Positions 1-6,703 of a DNA stretch of 9,785 nucleotides are shown here, in pieces. A program made the translations under genes and the position numbers. The notes beneath the pieces were generated by a model. It saw only the letters and a list, made by a program, of their open reading frames with translations. It had not been told where the DNA came from and did no database searches. Numbering within the stretch: the first letter of the stretch is position 1; the number at the start of each line of letters is the position of its first letter. Origin of the DNA: Eubacterium sp. (GTDB lineage: Bacteria; Bacillota; Clostridia; Lachnospirales; CAG-274); the NCBI GenBank assembly GCA_020859645.1, contig JAJBVU010000183.1:1-9785 (forward strand), read 5' to 3'.

Positions 1-6
1 GTGTGT

Positions 7-21
7 TATAATAAATATAAT
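7..21 (+). promoter_or_regulatory. Probable -10 region of the small-gene promoter
   Basis: Two overlapping candidate -10 hexamers, both exactly TATAAT, lie at 7-12 and 16-21, about 50-65 nt upstream of the first start codon. The matching -35 box for either would be off the left edge of the window, so only half of the promoter can be seen. The surrounding sequence is AT-rich, which makes chance matches easier. Confidence 0.4.
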
Positions 22-72
22 GTATCATATGTGTTAAGGAAACCATACTTTTTTATAAGGAGGAAGTAAATT

Positions 73-255
73 ATGGCAAGTGCAAGAGTACATTACAGAA
101 ATAAAGCTAAGGAAGCAAAGGAAGCTCCCAAGAGAAACTGTGTTGTTATTGCTAAAAAGGATAAGTCAAAGGTAGTTGTTGCCCTTTGCGCAGCAGTGGG
201 AGCAGTTTTCATTAACGGTCTCTTAATGGGCTTTATCGCAGGAAAGAATTCCTGA
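73..255 (+). CDS. Small basic single-pass membrane protein, unknown function
   Basis: I do not recognise this 60-residue protein. Residues 1-33 are hydrophilic and rich in Lys/Arg (R5, R9, K11, K13, K16, K20, R21, K28, K29, K31, K33), with one Cys at 23. Residues about 34-56 form one hydrophobic helix, followed by a three- or four-residue tail (GKNS). By the positive-inside rule the basic N-terminus should face the cytoplasm, giving a tail-anchored-like protein; this is inference. The ATG at 73 is supported by a near-perfect AAGGAGG at 57-63 with 9 nt spacing. The gene appears monocistronic, with TATAAT-like boxes upstream and an intrinsic terminator directly downstream, so it is probably a real expressed gene rather than a chance frame. 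The basic stretch could bind nucleic acid or acidic lipid, but nothing in the sequence proves this. Confidence 0.75.
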   Translation: MASARVHYRNKAKEAKEAPKRNCVVIAKKDKSKVVVALCAAVGAVFINGLLMGFIAGKNS

Positions 256-275
256 TTTTATCTGATTTATTTCAT

Positions 276-310
276 TACGGCATACAGCTTTGCTATGCCG
301 TATATTTTTT
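276..310 (+). terminator. Intrinsic terminator after the small membrane gene
   Basis: TACGGCATA (276-284) pairs perfectly with TATGCCGTA (294-302) around a 9-nt loop, and the sequence runs on into ATATTTTTT (302-310). A 9-bp stem plus a U-rich tail is a standard Rho-independent terminator. It separates the 60-residue gene from ychF, whose ribosome binding site begins only a few bases later. The ychF promoter therefore either overlaps this hairpin or transcription relies on read-through; I see no convincing separate promoter in the gap. Confidence 0.85.
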
Positions 311-331
311 CATTGAAAGGAAAGAGCTTAA

Positions 332-1426
332 ATGAAGTTAGGTATTGTAGGTCTGCCCAATGTGGGAAAAAGCACTCTTTTTAATTCCCTGACAGGAGGG
401 GGAGCCGAAGCAGCTAACTATCCCTTCTGTACAATCGACCCCAACGTAGGGGTTGTAGCCGTTCCCGACAAGCGGCTTGATGTTTTGGGCGATATGTATA
501 AAACCAAAAAGATTACCCCGGCGGTTATTGAATTTGTGGATATTGCAGGGCTTGTTAAAGGGGCTTCAGCCGGCGAGGGCTTAGGCAACAAGTTTTTGTC
601 ACACATAAGAGAGGTTGACGCAGTTGTTCACGTTGTGCGCTGTTTTGAGGACTCAAATATCGTTCACGTGGCGGCGAAGGTTGACCCCATAAGCGATATT
701 GAAACAATCGACCTTGAGCTTATGCTGTCGGATTTGGAGATTGTTGAAAGACGTTTGGCGAAAACCGCTAAACAGGCTATGTCGGACAAGAGCCTTAAAA
801 AAGAGGTTGATGTTCTTCAGAGAATAGAAAAAGCCCTTAAGGACGGAGTTTCGCCCAGAAAGGTTGAGCTTTTGGACGAAGAGGAAGAAGAAATCGTCAA
901 AAGCTTTAATCTTCTGACCCTTAAGCCTGTTCTCTACGCCGCAAACGTAGACGAGGACTGCCTTACGGACGGCGGCGAAAACCAATATACCGAAGCGGTA
1001 AGAAAGCACGCAGCGGAAAACGGAGACGGAGTTTTTGTTATCTGTGCTAAAATAGAAGAGGAAATTGCCGGGCTTGACCCCGAGGAAAAGGCTGAGTTTT
1101 TAGAGGAACTGGGTCTTAAGGAAAGCGGTCTTGACAGGCTCATTTCCGCAAGCTATGACCTTTTGGGGCTTATAAGCTATTTGACAGCCGGCGAAAAGGA
1201 GTGCCGTGCATGGACTATTACCAAAGGCACAAAGGCACCTCAGGCGGCAGGAAAAATTCACTCTGATTTTGAAAAGGGCTTTATAAGAGCCGAGGTTGTT
1301 ACATATGACGAGCTTGTTAAGCTTGGGTCTGTAGCGGCGGCTAAGGAAGCCGGAGTTTACCGCAGTGAAGGCAAGGACTATGTCTTTAAAGACGGAGACG
1401 TAGTTTTATTCAGATTTAATGTGTAA
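332..1426 (+). CDS. ychF: YchF/OLA1-family ribosome-binding P-loop ATPase
   Basis: This is a 364-residue protein of the usual YchF length, from the Obg branch of the P-loop GTPase fold. The Walker A/G1 motif GLPNVGKST is at residues 7-15 and the G3 motif DIAG at 70-73, with the LVKGASAGEGLGN segment typical of YchF behind it. The G4 position reads NVDE (205-208) in place of NKxD. That NxxE form is the family hallmark and is known to favour ATP over GTP. A central coiled-coil region covers about 130-190, and a C-terminal TGS domain about 281-364. Family members bind the ribosome and are linked to translation quality control and oxidative-stress responses. The ATG at 332 follows GAAAGGAAAG with suitable spacing. 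It is the first gene of a close-packed + strand run, 29 nt before the DUF815 ATPase start chosen here. Confidence 0.97.
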   Translation: MKLGIVGLPNVGKSTLFNSLTGGGAEAANYPFCTIDPNVGVVAVPDKRLDVLGDMYKTKKITPAVIEFVDIAGLVKGASAGEGLGNKFLSHIREVDAVVHVVRCFEDSNIVHVAAKVDPISDIETIDLELMLSDLEIVERRLAKTAKQAMSDKSLKKEVDVLQRIEKALKDGVSPRKVELLDEEEEEIVKSFNLLTLKPVLYAANVDEDCLTDGGENQYTEAVRKHAAENGDGVFVICAKIEEEIAGLDPEEKAEFLEELGLKESGLDRLISASYDLLGLISYLTAGEKECRAWTITKGTKAPQAAGKIHSDFEKGFIRAEVVTYDELVKLGSVAAAKEAGVYRSEGKDYVFKDGDVVLFRFNV

Positions 1427-1455
1427 TTAAAAATTATAGTTTGGAAGTGCTGATT

Positions 1456-2571
1456 ATGTATGTTTTTAAACCGATAGATCTCGAAAAAGCCGATTTTGCC
1501 GCTTTTGCGGAAAAATACGGCTTCGGTGGCGATGTAGTTTTAAAATATGTTATTTTTTCTCTTATAAGAGATGAAAATATATTTTCCCTGAGCTGTGAAA
1601 AGGGGCTTATGAAAAAAGAGTCAAGTCTTTTTAAGCTTGCAAACAGGGATATTAAAGAGGTTTTGGATAAGTACGAAAAATTTAAGGCTGACAGTATTTT
1701 TTATGAATACGAACCTCTTAAGCCCTGTGAAAGCGATATTTTTGATAAGCTCAGTTTTTCGAATGCCGAGGATTTAACTGAAAAGCTCAGTAAATTTTAC
1801 GAAAAGAGGGGCTGCGGCGAATTGGCTCTTTACAGAGGGTTTAAGCTTGACATTAAGGGCAATGTTGTGCCTGTTGGGCATTTTGACCCCATAGAGCTTA
1901 AAAGCCTTTTCTGTTATAAATATCAAATTGAAACCCTTAAGGAAAACACCATTGCTTTTATGGAGGGAAAGCCCTCAGCCAACGCACTTTTAACAGGGGC
2001 AAGAGGTACGGGAAAGTCCTCATCTGTTAAAGCTCTTGTAAATATGCTTTGGAAGGACGGGCTTCGTCTTATAGAGGTGTCTAAGGACAGGCTTCACTAT
2101 ATGCCGGAGATTATGCCCAAGCTTTCCGAAAGAGGCTTTAAGTTTATAGTGTTTATAGACGACTTGTCATTTGAAGCAGAAGAGACATCTTATAAATATT
2201 TAAAGAGTGTTTTGGAGGGAAGCGCTGAAGCAAAGCCTTCAAACGTTATATTCTACGCCACATCGAACCGCAGACACTTAATTGCGGAAAAGTGGGACGA
2301 CAGAGGGGATATGTCTCAAAAGGGCGAAATACATACTCAGGATCAGCTTAACGAAAAGGTTTCTCTTTCAGACAGGTTCGGGCTTAAGCTTTCGTTCCTG
2401 CGCCCCACGCCTAAGGAATATGCCGAAATAGTAAAGGGTATTGCGGCTGAAAAGGGAATTGAAGCTACAGATGAATTTTTAAGAGAAGCAAATGCTTATG
2501 AGCTTGGCTTCGGAGGAAGAAGCGGACGTGCCGCAAGGCATTTTGTTGAAAGCAAGCTGTGCGGAGGGTAA
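1456..2571 (+). CDS. DUF815-family AAA+ ATPase
   Basis: The protein is 371 residues from the start chosen here. An N-terminal region of about 150 residues without recognised motifs precedes an AAA+ core. Walker A GARGTGKS is at 181-188 and Walker B, FIVFIDD, at 230-236. The segment after it (DLSFE, then YKYLKSVLEGS) and the sensor-1 block ATSNRRHL at 268-275 are the signature of DUF815 ATPases. A sensor-2-like GRSGRAARHF lies at 354-363. Substrates of the family are not well established. A longer frame opens at TTG 1441, but no ribosome binding site precedes it. GGAAG at 1443-1447 lies 8 nt before ATG 1456, so ATG is preferred. The stop codon is 5 nt before the next start, and this gene's last codons carry that gene's ribosome binding site, which suggests translational coupling. 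Confidence 0.9.
   Translation: MYVFKPIDLEKADFAAFAEKYGFGGDVVLKYVIFSLIRDENIFSLSCEKGLMKKESSLFKLANRDIKEVLDKYEKFKADSIFYEYEPLKPCESDIFDKLSFSNAEDLTEKLSKFYEKRGCGELALYRGFKLDIKGNVVPVGHFDPIELKSLFCYKYQIETLKENTIAFMEGKPSANALLTGARGTGKSSSVKALVNMLWKDGLRLIEVSKDRLHYMPEIMPKLSERGFKFIVFIDDLSFEAEETSYKYLKSVLEGSAEAKPSNVIFYATSNRRHLIAEKWDDRGDMSQKGEIHTQDQLNEKVSLSDRFGLKLSFLRPTPKEYAEIVKGIAAEKGIEATDEFLREANAYELGFGGRSGRAARHFVESKLCGG
2563..2568 (+). promoter_or_regulatory. Ribosome binding site inside the end of the DUF815 gene
   Basis: GGAGGG lies in the last codons of the DUF815 gene (Cys-Gly-Gly-stop), 8 nt before ATG 2577. It settles the start of the next gene: a frame open from GTG 2559 would put this site downstream of its own start codon. 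The arrangement favours translational coupling of the two genes. Confidence 0.75.
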
Positions 2572-2576
2572 ATTAT

Positions 2577-2996
2577 ATGGAAGGTTATGAATTTTATATA
2601 GGCAGCTTAAAATTTGTTGTTGATTTCGGCGGTGTAATTTTGGCGGCTGTTGTGTCGGCTGTTCTTACAATGCTTACTATGAGCCTTCTGTTTATAAGAC
2701 GGGTGGCTAAGGAAGCAAGCATAATTTTAACCGGAGCTGCGCAGATGAAAACCGTTATGGAAAAATGCCGAAGGCTGTTTCCCATAGACGTGGTTGAATA
2801 TCACGGAACAACCTTTAAAAGAGGAATGGCTGTTAAAATCACCCTTTCCGACAGAAAAAGCTTTGTGGGCTGCTTTGTGGGCAGAAACTATGACAATATG
2901 GTCTGTGTGGTTACGCCTAAAAGCATTATTGCCCAGGAGATAGGGCTTATTGTGGATTTAACTCCTGCCGACGAAAGCTATACAGACGATGAATAA
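2577..2996 (+). CDS. Membrane-anchored small protein with a possible Sm-like/beta-barrel domain
   Basis: A 139-residue protein I cannot assign to a named family. After a short N-terminus there is one hydrophobic helix at about residues 17-40, ending in a basic stop-transfer pair (RR at 41-42), so the C-terminal part should be cytoplasmic. An amphipathic linker (about 43-75) leads to a compact, probably all-beta domain at about 82-130. The sequence here, RGMAVKITLSDRKSFVGCFVG followed by NYDNMVCVV, has the spacing of an Sm1-like motif: a Gly, alternating hydrophobics, a polar turn, then a conserved-looking Gly and Asn. This resemblance is by eye only; a generic SH3-like barrel is equally possible. 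The tail is acidic (ESYTDDE). ATG 2577 is chosen over GTG 2559 because of the ribosome binding site at 2563-2568. It sits 5 nt after the DUF815 gene and 20 nt before xylB. Confidence 0.7.
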   Translation: MEGYEFYIGSLKFVVDFGGVILAAVVSAVLTMLTMSLLFIRRVAKEASIILTGAAQMKTVMEKCRRLFPIDVVEYHGTTFKRGMAVKITLSDRKSFVGCFVGRNYDNMVCVVTPKSIIAQEIGLIVDLTPADESYTDDE

Positions 2997-3016
2997 AGAA
3001 ATAACTGAGGTTTTTT

Positions 3017-4513
3017 ATGAAATATGTTGTAGGAATAGATTTGGGAACAAGCGGCGTTAAAACCCTTTTGGTTGACGGTGAGGGCGGAATTATAGACTCC
3101 GCAAGCGTCAGCTATACTCCCGATTTTCTTTCGGGCGGAAGGGTTGAACAAAAGCCTGTTGTTTGGTGGGAAAATACTCTTAAATGCCTTAAGGCTCTTT
3201 TGGAAAAGCACCCCGACGCTAAGGGGAAGGTTGAAGCAGTGGCTACATCGGGTCAAATGCACTCCTCTGTTTTTTTTGATAAAAACAATGAGGTTATAAG
3301 ACCGGCTCTTTTGTGGAATGATACCAGAACCACACCTCAGGTTAAAGAAATTTTCGACCTTGCAGGAGGAAAGGAAAAGCTTCTTGATATGACCTGCAAT
3401 TTGGCTTTGGAGGGCTTTACGCTGCCTAAAATTTTGTGGCTTAAGGAAAATGAACCCGAAAACTATGCCAAGGTAAACAAGGTTGTAATGCCTAAGGACT
3501 ATATTAACTTTATGCTTTGCGGTGAGGTTAAAACAGACGTTTCAGACGCTGCCGGAACCCTTCTTTTCGACGTTAAAAAATGTCAGTGGTCTTATGAGCT
3601 TTGCGAAAAGGTTGGAGTAAGCCCCGAAATTTTGCCCGAGGTTATTCCTTCAACAGGCATTGTGGGAACGGTTAAGCCTGACCTTTGCAGCGAAATAGGT
3701 CTTGCTGAAGGCTGTAAGGTTGTTGCAGGCGGAGCAGACAACAGCTGCGCCGCTATAGGCAACGGCGTTATTAAAGAGGGTCAGGGGGTTATAAGCATAG
3801 GCACCAGCGGAACCGTTATAGGCTATGTAGGCGAAATTAACTCCGAGGTAACAGGGGGCGTTCACCTGTTTAACTATTCCGCACCTAACAGCCGCTATGC
3901 TATGGGCTGTATGCTCTGTGCAGGAGAGGCTTTGAACTGGACAAAGAGAACATTTTTCGAGAATCTTTCCTTTGATGATTTGAATGTGCTTGCGGAAAAG
4001 GCACCGGCAGGCAGCGGCGGACTTGTGTTCCTTCCCTATTTGTTTGGTGAAAGATCACCGCACAACGATCCCGACGCAAGAGGGGTTTTCTTCGGAATTA
4101 TGGGCGGCTGTGAAAAGGGCAATATTATACGTTCCGTTATGGAGGGCGTAGGATATGCCGTAAGAGATCTTTACGAAGAGGTTCAAAAGTTCACTGCCCT
4201 TGATGAAATTTTCATAACAGGGGGCGGAGCGAAAAGCGTCCTTTGGGGACAGATTTGCTCTGACATTATAAACAGACCCTTGAAGGTTTTGAATGTATCG
4301 GAGGGTCCCTCCTACGGGGCGGCTCTTATAGCCCTTGTAGGTTCGGGAATTGCGGCTGACTTCGAAAGCGCAAAGGGCGGCAAGGTTAAGGTTGTAAGGG
4401 AAATTACACCTTCCGAAAATGCAGCGGTTTATGAAAAGTTCTACCCTGTTTTCAGAGAAATTTATAAGGCAAATAAGGATAACTTTAAGCTTATTAAAAA
4501 GGCTTTGTCTTGA
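3017..4513 (+). CDS. xylB: FGGY-family sugar kinase, probably xylulokinase
   Basis: This 498-residue cytoplasmic kinase has the typical xylulokinase length. It would phosphorylate D-xylulose with ATP to D-xylulose 5-phosphate, feeding the pentose phosphate pathway. The first actin-like phosphate-binding motif is GIDLGTSGVK at residues 6-15. The substrate-site motif SGQMH is at 78-82, and LWNDTRT at 99-105 matches xylulokinases. MPKDYINFMLCG (158-169) resembles FGGY signature 1. The probable catalytic base is D241 in GGADNS, with IGTSGT (261-266) and TGGGAKSVLW (401-410) forming the nucleotide site of the second domain. The start follows TGAGG (3006-3010) at 6 nt. It lies last in the run from ychF, and no xylose isomerase or transporter is present here, so the exact sugar rests on motif similarity alone. 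Other ketose or polyol FGGY kinases remain possible. Confidence 0.88.
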   Translation: MKYVVGIDLGTSGVKTLLVDGEGGIIDSASVSYTPDFLSGGRVEQKPVVWWENTLKCLKALLEKHPDAKGKVEAVATSGQMHSSVFFDKNNEVIRPALLWNDTRTTPQVKEIFDLAGGKEKLLDMTCNLALEGFTLPKILWLKENEPENYAKVNKVVMPKDYINFMLCGEVKTDVSDAAGTLLFDVKKCQWSYELCEKVGVSPEILPEVIPSTGIVGTVKPDLCSEIGLAEGCKVVAGGADNSCAAIGNGVIKEGQGVISIGTSGTVIGYVGEINSEVTGGVHLFNYSAPNSRYAMGCMLCAGEALNWTKRTFFENLSFDDLNVLAEKAPAGSGGLVFLPYLFGERSPHNDPDARGVFFGIMGGCEKGNIIRSVMEGVGYAVRDLYEEVQKFTALDEIFITGGGAKSVLWGQICSDIINRPLKVLNVSEGPSYGAALIALVGSGIAADFESAKGGKVKVVREITPSENAAVYEKFYPVFREIYKANKDNFKLIKKALS

Positions 4514-4587
4514 CAGAAAAATTTTGCTGCGGCAGAGTTTGTAAATAAAATTTTAAAAAATATTTAACAGGCTTTAATAAATAACTG

Positions 4588-4616
4588 TTGCAAAGGCTTC
4601 AAATTTGGAGTATAAT
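4588..4616 (+). promoter_or_regulatory. Sigma-A-type promoter of the aldolase gene
   Basis: A TTGCAA -35 box (4588-4593) and a perfect TATAAT -10 box (4611-4616) are separated by the ideal 17 nt. Transcription should start near 4622-4624, giving a short leader of about 30 nt before the aldolase ATG. The 140-nt gap between xylB and this gene is otherwise AT-rich. I find no convincing terminator for the upstream run: CTG-CGG-CAG near 4526-4534 is too short to count. Confidence 0.85.
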
Positions 4617-4639
4617 AACAGTATAGAAAATTCTACCAC

Positions 4640-4646
4640 AGGAGGT
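4640..4646 (+). promoter_or_regulatory. Strong ribosome binding site of fba
   Basis: AGGAGGT, a perfect anti-Shine-Dalgarno match, lies 7 nt before ATG 4654. With the near-consensus promoter it points to very high expression. Confidence 0.85.
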
Positions 4647-4653
4647 ATTAAAA

Positions 4654-5601
4654 ATGGCATTAGTTACTACTACCGAAATGTTTAAAAAGGCTTTTGAAGG
4701 CAAATATGCTATCGGCGCTTTCAACATCAACAATATGGAAATTATTCAGGGCGTTACAAGAGGCGCTGCTAAGATGAACTCCGCTTGTATTCTTCAGTGC
4801 TCAAAGAGTGCTCTTAAGTATGCTACACCTAAGTATCTTAAGGGTATGGTTGACGCAGCTGTTGCTGAAACAGGCATCGACATCGCTCTTCACTTAGACC
4901 ACGGTCCTGATCTTGACACTGTTAAGGAATGTGTTGAAGCAGGCTTTACATCTGTTATGTTCGACGGCAGCCACTTTGACTATGACGAAAACGTAGCAAA
5001 GACTCAGGAAGTTGTTGAATATGCTCACGCTCACGGCGTTGTTGTAGAAGCTGAGTTAGGTAAGCTTGCAGGCGTTGAGGATGACGTTAAGGTTGACTCA
5101 AAGGACGCTATCTATACAGACCCCGACGAAGCTCTTGACTTCGTTAAGAAAACAGGCGTTGACTCACTTGCTATCGCTATCGGTACAAGCCACGGTGCTT
5201 ATAAGTTTAAGGGCGAGCCTAAGTTAGCTTTTGACAGACTTGAACAGATCACAGCTAATCTCGAAGCTGCAGGCTTCAAGAACTATCCTATCGTTCTTCA
5301 CGGAGCATCTTCAGTTGACCCCGCTGTTATCGAGCTTTGCAATAAGTACGGCGGAAACCTTAAGGGCGCTGCAGGTATTCCTGCCGATATGCTCAGAAAG
5401 GCTGCTTCTATGGCTGTTTGTAAGATCAATATGGATACTGACATCCGTCTTGCTATGACAGCTGCTATCAGAAAGTTCTTCTCAGAGAACCCCGAACAGT
5501 TCGACCCCAGAGGATACTGCGGACTTGCAAGAGATATGATCGAAGAGCTTGTTGTTAATAAGATCAGCGACGTTTTAGGCTCAGCCGATTCTATGAAATA
5601 A
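4654..5601 (+). CDS. fba: Class II (zinc-dependent) fructose-bisphosphate aldolase
   Basis: This 315-residue cytoplasmic glycolytic enzyme reversibly cleaves fructose 1,6-bisphosphate into dihydroxyacetone phosphate and glyceraldehyde 3-phosphate. Visible class II features are the LDHG motif (81-84) with catalytic D82 and zinc ligand H83, FDGS (103-106), the EAELG metal-site segment (132-136), a second zinc ligand H180 in GTSHG, and H216 in LHGAS. KINMDTD (257-263) belongs to the phosphate-binding region. Related tagatose-bisphosphate aldolases (GatY/KbaY) share this fold, but the length and the GTSHGAYKF segment suit the clostridial fba type. The gene is monocistronic, with its own promoter, strong ribosome binding site and terminator. 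Its codon use differs from its neighbours: Ile is almost always ATC, with some ATT and no ATA that I could find, and GCT and GTT dominate. This is typical of a highly expressed glycolytic gene rather than of transfer. Confidence 0.96.
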   Translation: MALVTTTEMFKKAFEGKYAIGAFNINNMEIIQGVTRGAAKMNSACILQCSKSALKYATPKYLKGMVDAAVAETGIDIALHLDHGPDLDTVKECVEAGFTSVMFDGSHFDYDENVAKTQEVVEYAHAHGVVVEAELGKLAGVEDDVKVDSKDAIYTDPDEALDFVKKTGVDSLAIAIGTSHGAYKFKGEPKLAFDRLEQITANLEAAGFKNYPIVLHGASSVDPAVIELCNKYGGNLKGAAGIPADMLRKAASMAVCKINMDTDIRLAMTAAIRKFFSENPEQFDPRGYCGLARDMIEELVVNKISDVLGSADSMK

Positions 5602-5620
5602 TTAATAAAGCTTAAAAATA

Positions 5621-5652
5621 AGAGGGCTGTCGGTTTTCGGCAGCTCTTTTTT
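5621..5652 (+). terminator. Intrinsic terminator after fba
   Basis: GCTGTCG (5626-5632) pairs with CGGCAGC (5638-5644) around GTTTT, with one G-U pair. The stem extends outward through AGAGG (5621-5625) pairing with TCTTT (5645-5649), and the run of six T (5647-5652) follows. It is a GC-rich stem with a U-tract 20 nt past the fba stop codon. Confidence 0.9.
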
Positions 5653-5664
5653 AATTTGTTTCTC

Positions 5665-5693
5665 TTGACAGGGTTTTGGGAATGTAATAAAAT
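5665..5693 (+). promoter_or_regulatory. Promoter of the PD-(D/E)XK gene
   Basis: A consensus TTGACA -35 (5665-5670) and TAAAAT -10 (5688-5693) are separated by 17 nt. The -10 lies inside the direct repeat that begins at 5672, while the -35 lies just outside it in unique DNA. The downstream repeat copy has the same TAAAAT (6701-6706) but no -35 at the right distance. A second TATAAT at 5693-5698 would give a 22-nt spacer and is less likely to be used. Confidence 0.7.
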
Positions 5694-5725
5694 ATAATTG
5701 TAAGGAAGGCATTACCGAGAGATTA
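5672..5725 (+). repeat. Direct repeat, upstream copy, flanking the PD-(D/E)XK gene
   Basis: This 54-nt copy matches 6685-6733 at 43 of 49 aligned positions, with one 5-nt insertion (TATAA, 5693-5697). The most conserved parts are GGTTTTGGGAATG at the left and ATTACCGAGAGATTA (5711-5725) at the right. In one frame it reads GTT TTG GGA ATG TAA (5673-5687), i.e. Val-Leu-Gly-Met-stop, nearly the C-terminus of the gene it precedes (VLGMQ-stop). It ends 15 nt before the start codon. Confidence 0.85.
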
Positions 5726-5740
5726 TAAGGGCAAGCAATT

Positions 5741-6703
5741 ATGGAAACACTGACCGAAGCGGCTAAAAACGCTTATACAGATAATGATAACAGAAAATAT
5801 GACGAACAAGTAAAAAAGACCTTAGCTATTAAGATTTTTTTAGCACACATTCTTAAGGACTGTTTGGAAGAGTTCAAAGACTGCGACCCCAATGATATAG
5901 CCGAAAAATATATTGAGGGTGAGCCTGAGATTTCAGTTGAAGCCACACATCAAAACGAGAATGAAATAATTAAGGGTATGGACAGAGAGGACGAAATTGT
6001 CAGATATGATATTTTGTTTTACGTCTATGCTCCCACATTATCGGGAACAGTTAAGCTCATAATAAATCTTGAAGCCCAGCAGGATTATTATCCCGGTTAT
6101 CCTCTGTTAAAGCGTGCGGTTTATTACTGTTCAAGGCTCATTTCAAGCCAGTATAATAAAGAGTTTACCAATTCCAAATACGGAAACATTAAGAAGGTTG
6201 TCAGTATTTGGGTTTGCAGCGAAGCCCCCAAAGACAAGCAGAACACTATAACAAGGTTCTCAATGAGAGAGCAAAATATTGTAGGCAGGGCTAAGTATAA
6301 TTTTTCCGATTATGACCTTTTAGATGTGGTTATGGTCTGTTTAGGCGGCAGAAACGATGAAAACTATAAGGGAGCAATAAAGCTTCTTGACACCATAACC
6401 TCCGTTGATTTTTCGCACAGTGAAAGAATAGATATAATTAAGAACGACTTTAATATTGCAATAACAAAATTCATAGAAGATGAGGTGACGACTATGTGTA
6501 ATTTGAGCTATGGTATTGAAAGAAAAGCAAAAAATGAGGGCAAAGCAGAAGGCAGAGCGGAAGGCATAATAGAGAATCTTACAAACAACATAAAGGCGTT
6601 AATGGAAACAGGTCAGTACACCTTTGACAGTGCCTTTAATATCTTAAAAGCTCCTGAAGATAAGTATAGCCTGATAAAGAAAATGGTTTTGGGAATGCAA
6701 TAA
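5741..6703 (+). CDS. PD-(D/E)XK nuclease-family protein (Rpn/putative transposase type)
   Basis: A 320-residue protein of the family annotated as Rpn-type recombination-promoting nuclease or PD-(D/E)XK transposase, common as multiple paralogues in Ruminococcus-like genomes. The probable active site is D90 in VRYDILFY, then E111 and Q113 in INLEAQ, an ExQ variant of the (D/E)xK triad. GYPLLKRAVYYCSRLIS (119-135) is the characteristic helix after it. The C-terminal third has a charged, probably coiled segment, ERKAKNEGKAEGRAEG (260-275), and a short helical tail. The family is linked to DNA cleavage and RecA-independent recombination; whether this member is active cannot be judged. The ATG follows AAGGG (5727-5731) at 9 nt, a modest ribosome binding site. 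It has its own promoter and terminator and sits between direct repeats of about 50 bp, the downstream one overlapping its last six codons and stop. No transposase partner or inverted ends are visible. Confidence 0.85.
   Translation: METLTEAAKNAYTDNDNRKYDEQVKKTLAIKIFLAHILKDCLEEFKDCDPNDIAEKYIEGEPEISVEATHQNENEIIKGMDREDEIVRYDILFYVYAPTLSGTVKLIINLEAQQDYYPGYPLLKRAVYYCSRLISSQYNKEFTNSKYGNIKKVVSIWVCSEAPKDKQNTITRFSMREQNIVGRAKYNFSDYDLLDVVMVCLGGRNDENYKGAIKLLDTITSVDFSHSERIDIIKNDFNIAITKFIEDEVTTMCNLSYGIERKAKNEGKAEGRAEGIIENLTNNIKALMETGQYTFDSAFNILKAPEDKYSLIKKMVLGMQ

Noticed and set aside
653..1143. Open frames on the - strand inside ychF
   Set aside because: They are opposite-strand reflections of a conserved, full-length gene and resemble no family I know.
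1441..1455. TTG start giving a DUF815 protein five residues longer
   Set aside because: No ribosome binding site precedes 1441, whereas GGAAG at 1443-1447 is well placed for ATG 1456.
2559..2576. GTG start giving a longer membrane protein that overlaps the DUF815 gene
   Set aside because: The strong GGAGGG at 2563-2568 would fall inside this extension; it is correctly spaced for ATG 2577 instead.
4508..4538. TTGACA at the xylB stop codon as a promoter
   Set aside because: No acceptable -10 hexamer lies 16-18 nt downstream; the promoter at 4588-4616 is far better.
5231..5458. 75-codon open frame inside fba
   Set aside because: It is in another frame of a highly conserved gene, and its composition follows from fba codon bias.
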